Assembly (NCBI GenBank): GCA_003140115.1
Contig: PLIQ01000657.1
Coordinates: 1 to 7,317, forward strand
Source: Actinomycetota bacterium
Lineage (GTDB): Bacteria; Actinomycetota; Actinomycetes; Streptosporangiales; Streptosporangiaceae
DNA: 7,317 nt
Direction: 5' to 3'
The notes beneath the pieces were generated by a model. It saw nothing but the letters and a program-made list of their open reading frames with translations, searched no databases and had not been told where the DNA came from. How positions within the stretch are numbered: the stretch's first letter is position 1; the number at the start of each line of letters is the position of its first letter. Positions 1 to 5,558 of the stretch are shown here, piece by piece. The translations under genes were made by a program, and so were the position numbers.

Positions 1-887
1 TCACTGGTTCGTCCGCGATGGCCGCGGAGGCTTCGCATTCACTTTCCGATACCGCCAACGACCTTTTCCTGTTCATCGCCCAGCGGCGCAGCACCCGGGA
101 CCCGGACGGCGGCCATCCCCTGGGGTACGGGCGGGAAGCCTACTTCTGGGCGCTGATCGCGGCCCTCGGCGTGTTCGTGGCCGGCGCGGCGTTCTCCTTG
201 CGCGAGGGCATCGCCGACCTGATCCACCCCGGCGTCACCTCGTCATTCGGCGTCGCGTACGTCGTCCTCGGCGTCTCGGCCGTTTTTGACCTGGTGTCAT
301 TCCGCCAGTCAGCGGGGCAGATGATCCTGCGCGGGCGCCGTTACAGCCGGGGCCTGATCGACGAGTCCAAGGTCACCTCGGACCCCACGCTGCGGGCCGT
401 CTTCCTCGAGGACGCGGTGTCGGTCTCGGGCGACGTGATCGCGCTGGCCGCCCTGGCCCTCAATCAGATCACCGGGTCGTCCATCCCCCAGGGCGTGGCC
501 GCGGTGCTCATCGGGCTGGTGCTGATCCGCGTCAGCCTCCGGCTCATCAAGCGCAGCCACGACTTCCTGACCGGCGCCTGGCTGGTGACCCCCACGGCCC
601 ACGGCGATCGCGATGATGACGGCTCCACCCAGCCCCTCACGCTGGCCGATGAACAGCAAATACGAGCCTTCCTCCTCGGCTACCCCGGGGTGACCGCCAT
701 TCGCGAGGTCCTGGTCACCTTCACCGGTCCGGGCCGGGTGTGGGTGACGGCGCGCGTCGACGTTGACGACGGGCTCACCGGCGCGGGGGTCAAGGCGCTA
801 GTCCGCGGGATCGAGTCGGGCATGAAGCGGGAGTCCGAAGCCGTCTACCGGGTCGACGTCGTGCCCATCGGCGGTGCGCCGGATTAG
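1..887 (+). CDS. CDF-family metal cation transporter (ZnT9-like), 5' end cut by window
   Basis: Probable membrane antiporter exporting divalent metal (Zn, Mn, Fe or Co) against protons. The frame is open to the window edge. The codons before the first ATG (position 18) read T-G-S-S-A, the CDF signature leading into TM2, so that ATG is internal and TM1 lies outside the window. Counting from that Met: the TM2 metal motif HSLSD (His7, Asp11); HPLGYGRE before TM3 (about 41-67); TM4 about 77-95; D-P-T then E131-D132 entering TM5; TM5-TM6 about 131-175. A soluble C-terminal domain (about 205-285) fits the CDF cytoplasmic dimerisation domain. The pattern (R-S-T-R-D-P-D, D-P-T, L-E-D) resembles the SLC30A9/ZnT9-like branch more than the YiiP branch, which has HxxxD in TM5. 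The family assignment is firm; the metal cannot be read from sequence. It converges with the dehydrogenase gene, their stop codons overlapping. Confidence 0.9.
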   Translation, partial: TGSSAMAAEASHSLSDTANDLFLFIAQRRSTRDPDGGHPLGYGREAYFWALIAALGVFVAGAAFSLREGIADLIHPGVTSSFGVAYVVLGVSAVFDLVSFRQSAGQMILRGRRYSRGLIDESKVTSDPTLRAVFLEDAVSVSGDVIALAALALNQITGSSIPQGVAAVLIGLVLIRVSLRLIKRSHDFLTGAWLVTPTAHGDRDDDGSTQPLTLADEQQIRAFLLGYPGVTAIREVLVTFTGPGRVWVTARVDVDDGLTGAGVKALVRGIESGMKRESEAVYRVDVVPIGGAPD

Positions 888-895
888 GCCGGGCG
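877..895. terminator. Weak inverted repeat around the overlapping stop codons
   Basis: CCGG (879-882) and CCGG (889-892) flank a six-base loop, ATTAGG, containing both convergent stop codons. CG at 877-878 can extend the stem by two pairs if G893 bulges. A hairpin here would be read in both transcripts and could act as a bidirectional terminator. There is no T-tract, the stem is short, and such repeats are common by chance in GC-rich DNA. Confidence 0.2.
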
Positions 896-3799
896 GGTCA
901 GTTCCTCCAGCAGGAACACGAACGACTCGTACGGGTGGCCGGTGGCCTGGCGCAGGCCCATCTCGCAGGTGCGGTTGGCGGACAGGTAGGCCTGCGCCGG
1001 GGTCTGGTCCAGCCCGGCCTTCTCGTCACGGGTGGCGGAGATGACCAGTTCGGGGTGCAGCAGCCCGCGGTCACCCGCGGTGCCGCAGCAGGTCGTGCCG
1101 ACCGGCACCAGGACGTCGCCGGCCAGGCGTTCGAGGGTCTTGGTCAGCCCCAGGTGGGTGCTGGAGCAGGTCGGGTGGAGCGCGGCGCGTTCGATGCGCT
1201 CGCTGACGGTGAGCGCGGGGAACAGGCTGTCGCACCACGCGATGGAGTCCAGCAGGGTGATCTGCTCGAGCCGGGCGCGGTGCTCATCGTCCAGGTAGTT
1301 CTTGACGTCGTCCAGCAGCCCGTTGGTGCAGGAGGCCGCGTCGATGACGACCGGCATCTTGCCGTGCCCGCTCCACTCCCACAGCGCATCGCAGGTGGTG
1401 GCGGCCATCCACTTGTGCCCCCGGAGATAGCCCTTGCTGCTCCACGGGGTGGAGCAGCACTTGCCCGCGACGTCGCCGGGAATCCACAGCGGCTTACCGG
1501 CCCGCGCCGAGACCTCGACCAGGGTCTGCGGCAGGCTTGGGTGCCGGGCCTGGCCCGGGTCACGGCCGAAGATCCGGTTGACGCAGGCCGGGAAGTACAC
1601 CGCGGCGGCGCCCTCCCGGGTGGTGCCGGGCAGCTTGCGCAACTGGGCGCGCGGCATCGGGCCGGGGACGGACGGGACGAGGTCGTCGCTGACCACCAGC
1701 CGGGCTGCCGCGGTCAGCCCGGTCAGCACTCGGACCCCCAGGGTGCGCTGGATGATGTCGGCCGCGCCGACCGCGGTGCGGGCGAGCTTTTCCCCGGTCG
1801 CCCACCGCCGGGCGACCAGCAGCGCGGCCTTCTCCCGCCGGGGGGTCGATTCGGCGCGGCGGAACGTCTTCTCCAGCGCGCCGGTGTTGATCTGGACCGG
1901 GCACGGGATCGCGCAGCTGCCGTCCACCGCGCAGGTCTCGATGCCGTCGTACTCGTACTCGTCCTGCAGCCGGGCCAGCAGCGGCGACCCCTCGGGCTGG
2001 CGGGCCATCTCCCGGCGCAGCACGATCCGCTGCCGCGGGGTGGCGGTGACGTTGCGACTGGGGCACACCGCCTCGCAGAAGCCGCATTCGATGCAGTGCG
2101 TGGCGGTGTCCTCGATCGGCGGCGCGGACTTGAACGACTTCAGGTTGATGCCGTCGTCGCGGGTCAAGATCACGTTCGGCGCCAGGACGCCGCGGGGGTC
2201 GGCGAGCTTCTTGATCCGCCACATCATGTCGGTGGCCTTGTCGCCCCACTCGTGGCGGACGAACGGCGCCATGTTGATACCGGTGCCGTGCTCGGCCTTG
2301 AGCGAGCCGTCGTACTTGTCGATGACCAGCGCGACCAGATCGGTCATGAACGCCGCGTACCGCTCCCGGTCGGCTTGCTCGCCGAGGCTGGGGGTCAGGG
2401 TGAAGTGCAGGTTGCCGTAGGCCGCGTGCCCGGCGGCGTTCGGCAGGAAGCTGTGCTTGGACAGCAGGTCCTGCAGATCCTGGGCGCCCTCGGCGACGCG
2501 GTCCGGCGGGAAGCACACGTCCTCGATGACCAGGGCGGTCCCTTCGGGGCGCCGCTGTCCGACGATGCCGAGGAGCCCGTCGCGGATCCGCCAGTACAGC
2601 TCGATCTGATCCTCGTCCCGGGTGAATTCCACCGGGTGGACCAGGTTCGCGCCGGCCGTCAGCGCGGTGGCCTTGGCTACCGCGGCGTCGAGCGCGGCTG
2701 GGCGGTCCGCGCCGAACTCGACCAGCAGCCCCGCGGCGGCGGGATCGAGGCTTGGCCAGTACTGCGGGGTGCCCGGGAAGGCCTGCGCGGCCGCGATCAG
2801 CGCGGGAGCGAGCATGAGCTCCACCGCTTCGGCGCCGAGCCCGACCAGGCCGGGGACCAGCGCGGCGGCTTCACCGATCGACGGCAGCACGATCCAGCTG
2901 ACCGTGGTCACGGCCGGCGCCGGAATGGTACCGATCACGGCCTCGGCCACGAACGCGAGCGTGCCCTCGGACCCGACGATGAGCCTGCGGAAGATTTCCA
3001 GCGGGGTATCCCCGTCGAGCAGGGCCGACAGCGCGTAGCCGTTGGTGTTGCGGATGGCGTACTTATGGCGCACCCGCTGCGCGAGCGCGTCGTCGGCGAG
3101 AAGCTCTTCGCGCAGCTGCATCAAGCCTTCGGCTAGCTCGGGTTCGGCTTGTGCGAACGTGGCCTCGGCGTCGGGCGCGGCGGTGTCGATGACGGTCCCC
3201 GAGGCGAGCACCAGGGTCAGCGACGACACGGTGTGGTAGGCGTTGCGCTCCAGGGTGCAGCGCATGCCGCCGGCGTTGTTCGCGATGACCCCGCCGATCG
3301 TGGCCACGTCGGCGGAGGCCGGGTCGGGCCCCAGGCGCCGCCCGAGAGGCCGCAGGATGGCGTTGGCATGGCCCAGGATCGTTCCGGGGCGGGCCCGCAG
3401 CCGGGCTCCGCCGTCCTCGGCCGCCATGCCGGCCCAGTGCCGCCGGACGTCGATGAGGATGTCGTCGGACTGCGACTGCCCGTTCAGGCTCGTGCCGCCG
3501 GCCCGGAACGTGGCGTGCCGCCCGGTACGGACGCAGTAGGCCAGGATCGCGCGCACGTCGTCGACGGTGCGGGGCAGGACGACGACCTGCGGTAGGTACC
3601 GGTAGGGACTGGCGTCGGAGGCGTAGCGGACCAGGTCCGAAATCCGGTGCAGCACCTGGTCCTGGCCGAGCAGCTGGATCAGGTCGCTCTTGAGGGCGGC
3701 CGGGGCGCCCTCAAGGCGCGCCGGTTCGACGGCATCGTCCTGCGCCGGGCCCGCGGGCCGGCCGATGGCCCGTACGTGGGGCGTGAGCATCTTCCGCAA
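884..3799 (-). CDS. FAD-linked / Fe-S D-2-hydroxyacid (D-lactate-type) dehydrogenase
   Basis: Oxidises a D-2-hydroxyacid (D-lactate, D-2-hydroxyglutarate or similar) to the 2-oxoacid via FAD and iron-sulfur clusters, probably feeding the quinone pool. At 971 aa it is near the size of the fused YdiJ/Dld-like family. Domains: FAD-binding type 4 (about 68-280; R-A-G-G-T-S-L-N-G-Q at 99-108, I-G-G-V-I-A-N-N-A-G-G at 168-178); FAD-oxidase C-terminal domain (to about 550, with K-A-E-H-G-T-G); ferredoxin-like domain with CIECGFCEAVCP (Cys569, 572, 575, 579) and CAVDGSCAIPCP (Cys623, 629, 633); then a heterodisulfide-reductase-like cysteine-rich region (C-V-N-R at Cys739, then C-C-S-T-P-W-S-S-K-G, H-P-T-C-S-S, C-C-G-T-A-G-D-R-G). 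All expected cysteines appear present. Start: TTG at 3799 has GAAGG 10 nt upstream; ATG at 3790 is the alternative. The substrate is not determinable from sequence; it is divergent from the tautomerase gene. Confidence 0.9.
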   Translation of the reverse strand: MRKMLTPHVRAIGRPAGPAQDDAVEPARLEGAPAALKSDLIQLLGQDQVLHRISDLVRYASDASPYRYLPQVVVLPRTVDDVRAILAYCVRTGRHATFRAGGTSLNGQSQSDDILIDVRRHWAGMAAEDGGARLRARPGTILGHANAILRPLGRRLGPDPASADVATIGGVIANNAGGMRCTLERNAYHTVSSLTLVLASGTVIDTAAPDAEATFAQAEPELAEGLMQLREELLADDALAQRVRHKYAIRNTNGYALSALLDGDTPLEIFRRLIVGSEGTLAFVAEAVIGTIPAPAVTTVSWIVLPSIGEAAALVPGLVGLGAEAVELMLAPALIAAAQAFPGTPQYWPSLDPAAAGLLVEFGADRPAALDAAVAKATALTAGANLVHPVEFTRDEDQIELYWRIRDGLLGIVGQRRPEGTALVIEDVCFPPDRVAEGAQDLQDLLSKHSFLPNAAGHAAYGNLHFTLTPSLGEQADRERYAAFMTDLVALVIDKYDGSLKAEHGTGINMAPFVRHEWGDKATDMMWRIKKLADPRGVLAPNVILTRDDGINLKSFKSAPPIEDTATHCIECGFCEAVCPSRNVTATPRQRIVLRREMARQPEGSPLLARLQDEYEYDGIETCAVDGSCAIPCPVQINTGALEKTFRRAESTPRREKAALLVARRWATGEKLARTAVGAADIIQRTLGVRVLTGLTAAARLVVSDDLVPSVPGPMPRAQLRKLPGTTREGAAAVYFPACVNRIFGRDPGQARHPSLPQTLVEVSARAGKPLWIPGDVAGKCCSTPWSSKGYLRGHKWMAATTCDALWEWSGHGKMPVVIDAASCTNGLLDDVKNYLDDEHRARLEQITLLDSIAWCDSLFPALTVSERIERAALHPTCSSTHLGLTKTLERLAGDVLVPVGTTCCGTAGDRGLLHPELVISATRDEKAGLDQTPAQAYLSANRTCEMGLRQATGHPYESFVFLLEELTRPA

Positions 3800-3809
3800 T
3801 GGCGGCCCG

Positions 3810-3814
3810 CCTTC
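3810..3814 (-). promoter_or_regulatory. Possible RBS favouring the TTG start of the dehydrogenase
   Basis: On the minus strand GAAGG lies 10 nt before TTG (3799-3797) but 19 nt before the in-frame ATG (3790-3788). The ATG has only GGAAG directly abutting it, too close for normal pairing. This tilts the call to the TTG start, but the difference is three residues and neither site is strong. Confidence 0.35.
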
Positions 3815-3867
3815 GTGCGATGAGGCACCCGATACGTCTCACCGTGCCAGCGGCCCGTCGGCCGGAC

Positions 3868-3873
3868 ATCGTA
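3868..3873 (-). promoter_or_regulatory. Candidate -10 element for the dehydrogenase gene
   Basis: Minus-strand TACGAT matches the TAnnnT form common in actinobacterial sigma-70-type promoters. It would start transcription near 3861 and give a leader of about 60 nt. No good TTGACA-like -35 is seen at 16-18 nt spacing, so activator dependence or a different site is possible. Confidence 0.3.
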
Positions 3874-3912
3874 CTGGGCACACGAAACCCAACTGATGGT
3901 TCGTGCCCGGCT

Positions 3913-3918
3913 TACGAT
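3913..3918 (+). promoter_or_regulatory. Candidate -10 element for the tautomerase gene
   Basis: TACGAT on the plus strand is the mirror image of the minus-strand hexamer at 3868-3873. It would start transcription near 3925 and give a leader of about 48 nt. The -35 region would fall on the centre of the dyad, where nothing resembles TTGACA. The symmetry suggests both promoters would be controlled by whatever binds between them. Confidence 0.3.
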
Positions 3919-3961
3919 GATCGCGCTGCCGACGGCCCTTACGGTCAAAGGCACTGACCTC

Positions 3962-3967
3962 AGGGAG
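3962..3967 (+). promoter_or_regulatory. Ribosome binding site of the tautomerase gene
   Basis: AGGGAG lies five bases before ATG at 3973, a good Shine-Dalgarno. It fixes the start so that proline immediately follows the initiator Met, as the tautomerase fold requires. Confidence 0.75.
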
Positions 3968-3972
3968 AAATC

Positions 3973-4347
3973 ATGCCTATCTATCAGTGCATCAGTCCCA
4001 AAGGACTGCTCGACGAATCCGGCCGGGGGAAGGTCGCCGAGGAGATCACCCGAATTCACTGTGACGCGACGGGTGTCCCACGGTCGTTCGTCAATGTCAT
4101 TTTTACCGACATCCCGGACGGCAGGTACTTCGTGGCCGGGAAACCCGCTCACCACTCGTTCGTGAACGGCGCCATCCGGGTCGGTCACGATGTCGCGACC
4201 CGGCAGGGCATCCTGGAGAATCTCTCGCAGATGTGGGTCCGCCTGACCGGCCAGCCGGAGGAGGAACTGCTCATCTCGCTGTGGGAGAACCAGGCGGAAA
4301 ACGCGATGGAGGCCGGATTGATCTTCCCGGCCGTCGGCCAGGAATAG
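3973..4347 (+). CDS. Tautomerase-superfamily protein, cis-CaaD/Cg10062-like
   Basis: A 124-aa cytosolic protein of the tautomerase superfamily, in which Pro1, freed by Met removal, is the catalytic base or acid. Numbered from Pro1 and aligned by eye with my memory of cis-3-chloroacrylic acid dehalogenase (cis-CaaD, 149 aa), the N-terminal strand, A-I-T-x-x-H (His28), T-G, F-V-x-G and E-x-G-x-x-x-P segments match. Of the six cis-CaaD active-site residues, Pro1, His28, Arg70 (here Arg68) and Glu114 (here Glu112) are kept; Arg73 aligns with His71 and Tyr103 with Ser101. It is shorter than cis-CaaD, ending soon after the conserved L-I-F-P. The fold is confident; dehalogenase activity is doubtful given the two changes, so a hydratase, decarboxylase or tautomerase acting on a small unsaturated or 2-oxo acid is as likely. 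It is divergent from the hydroxyacid dehydrogenase and converges with the ACAD, 14 bp apart. Confidence 0.85.
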   Translation: MPIYQCISPKGLLDESGRGKVAEEITRIHCDATGVPRSFVNVIFTDIPDGRYFVAGKPAHHSFVNGAIRVGHDVATRQGILENLSQMWVRLTGQPEEELLISLWENQAENAMEAGLIFPAVGQE

Positions 4348-4360
4348 CAGCCGCTGGCCG
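4311..4360. terminator. Weak inverted repeats at the tautomerase/ACAD convergent junction
   Basis: Two short perfect inverted repeats lie at the junction: GGCCGG (4311-4316) with CCGGCC (4327-4332), loop 10, and CGGCCA (4335-4340) with TGGCCG (4355-4360), loop 14. The second spans the tautomerase stop and ends just before the ACAD stop, so it could fold in both transcripts. There is no T-tract on either strand, so this is only a candidate bidirectional terminator. Confidence 0.22.
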
Positions 4361-4361
4361 C

Positions 4362-5558
4362 TTAGCTGAAGGCTCCGATGCCGGTGATGGCGCGGCCGAC
4401 GATGAGGGTCTGCATGGTCTCGGTGCCCTCGAAGGTGTGGATCGCCTCCATGTCCACCATGTGCCGCATGACCTGGTAGTCGAGCAGGATGCCGTTGCCG
4501 CCCAGCATGTCGCGCGCGTCGGCGGTTATCGCGCGGGCCTTGCGGGTGTTGTGCATCTTGGCCAGCCCGGCCACGGTGGGGGTCAGCCGGCCGGCCTCGG
4601 CCAGGCGGCCGATCTGCAGGCAGTACAACTGCATCGCGGTCAGGTCGGCCAGCATCGACACCAGCCGCTGCTGGATGATCTGGAAGCTGGCCAGCGGCTC
4701 GCCAAACTGGCGCCGCTCCTGCGCGTACTGCAGGGCGACGTCGTAGGCGGCGGTGGCGTGGCCCAGCGCCCCCCAGGCGCAGGTGCTCCGGGTGGTGGCC
4801 AGGACCCGGGTGGTGTCCTTGAACGAGCGCGCTCCGGGCAGCTTGTTCTCGGCCGGCACCCGCACCTCGTCCAGCGTGATCTCGGCCTGCCACACCGAGC
4901 GCAGCGACACCTTGCCCTCGATGACCCGGGCCTGGTACCCCGGCGTTCCCTTCTCGACGACGAACCCGTTGACCTGGCCGTCCTCGGTGTTGCGGGCCCA
5001 GACGACGACCAGGTCGGCCACCGTGCCCAGGCCGATCCAGCGTTTGCTGCCGTTCAGCACCCAGCCGTCGCCGTCCCGGCGCGCCGTAGTTTCCAGGGCG
5101 ACGGAGTCCGAGCCGTGCGTCGGTTCGGTGAGCGCGAACGCCCCCAGCCTGTTCATCTGGGCCATGTCCGGCAGCCAGCGTTCCTTCTGCTCCTCCGAGC
5201 CGCACATCGCGATCGACAGCATGGCCAGGCCCGCGTGCACGCCGAGGAACACGCCGAGGCTGCCGTCGCCGCGGTGCAGTTCCATCGTGACCAGCCCGCA
5301 CGCCATCGGGCTCATCTCGGCGCACCCGTAGCCCTTGATGTCCTCGCCGACGATGCCGAGCTCGGGCAGCCGCTTGACCAGCGGCCAGCAGATCTCGGCT
5401 CGTTCCCAGTACGGGCCGACGACCGGCACGACCTCCTCGTCGACGAACCGCCGCACCGTGATGAAGTGATCCCATTGCTCGTCGGTGAACTGCTCCCGGA
5501 CGGAGAAGAAGTCCGTCCCGAGGGCTTCCCCGAGGTGTGCGCTGGTCACCTGCGTCAT
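4362..5558 (-). CDS. Acyl-CoA dehydrogenase, glutaryl-CoA-dehydrogenase-like subfamily
   Basis: FAD enzyme introducing an alpha,beta double bond into an acyl-CoA and passing electrons to ETF. It has 398 aa, normal for the family. The N-terminal helical domain is about 15-138, followed by the ACAD signature FALTEPTHGSD (141-151), a middle beta domain (to about 245) and a C-terminal helical domain with E-R-R-Q-F-G (281-286) and A-R-D-M-L-G-G-N-G (348-356). The catalytic base is Glu377 in F-E-G-T, followed by L-I-V-G-R-A-I-T-G-I, typical of glutaryl-CoA dehydrogenase (GCDH). Remembered human GCDH aligns without gaps around 95-120, and its substrate-carboxylate Arg94 becomes Gly102, so glutaryl-CoA is unlikely to be the substrate; a monocarboxylic acyl-CoA is more likely. 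The start ATG overlaps the phaZ stop (ATGA) and has its own GGAGGG nine bases upstream. It is the last gene of the phaC-phaZ cluster, suggesting a link from PHA turnover to beta-oxidation. Confidence 0.9.
   Translation of the reverse strand: MTQVTSAHLGEALGTDFFSVREQFTDEQWDHFITVRRFVDEEVVPVVGPYWERAEICWPLVKRLPELGIVGEDIKGYGCAEMSPMACGLVTMELHRGDGSLGVFLGVHAGLAMLSIAMCGSEEQKERWLPDMAQMNRLGAFALTEPTHGSDSVALETTARRDGDGWVLNGSKRWIGLGTVADLVVVWARNTEDGQVNGFVVEKGTPGYQARVIEGKVSLRSVWQAEITLDEVRVPAENKLPGARSFKDTTRVLATTRSTCAWGALGHATAAYDVALQYAQERRQFGEPLASFQIIQQRLVSMLADLTAMQLYCLQIGRLAEAGRLTPTVAGLAKMHNTRKARAITADARDMLGGNGILLDYQVMRHMVDMEAIHTFEGTETMQTLIVGRAITGIGAFS

Larger units (their letters stand above)
3867..3919. repeat. 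53-bp imperfect dyad in the divergent intergenic region (candidate operator)
   Basis: The outer arms are exact: CATCGTA (3867-3873) against TACGATG (3913-3919). Inside them GGGCACACGAAACC (3876-3889) faces GGTTCGTGCCC (3898-3908), complementary except for a two-base (CA) and a one-base (A) insertion in the left arm. The centre is eight unpaired bases, CAACTGAT. A third TTCGTGC copy lies at 3812-3818. No gene ends here, so a terminator is unlikely. The position between two divergent genes fits an operator for a dimeric regulator, but no regulator gene is in the window. Confidence 0.6.

Noticed and set aside
18..20. ATG at 18 as the real start of the CDF transporter
   Set aside because: The preceding in-frame codons encode T-G-S-S-A, part of the conserved CDF sequence, and the protein would lack TM1; the gene starts outside the window.
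935..3136. 733-codon open frame on the + strand opposite the dehydrogenase
   Set aside because: Its translation is low-complexity (Gly/Ala/Arg/Val/Asp-rich) with no recognisable domain, while the opposite strand encodes a complete, motif-rich enzyme. Long antisense open frames are expected in very GC-rich genes.
3867..3919. Dyad read as a transcription terminator or an insertion-sequence end
   Set aside because: No gene ends toward it, there is no T-tract, and there is no transposase or target-site duplication nearby; its place between two divergent starts favours regulation.
3896..4165. 89-codon + strand frame starting inside the dyad and overlapping the tautomerase
   Set aside because: No good RBS, no recognisable motif, and most of it overlaps the well-supported tautomerase gene in a different frame.
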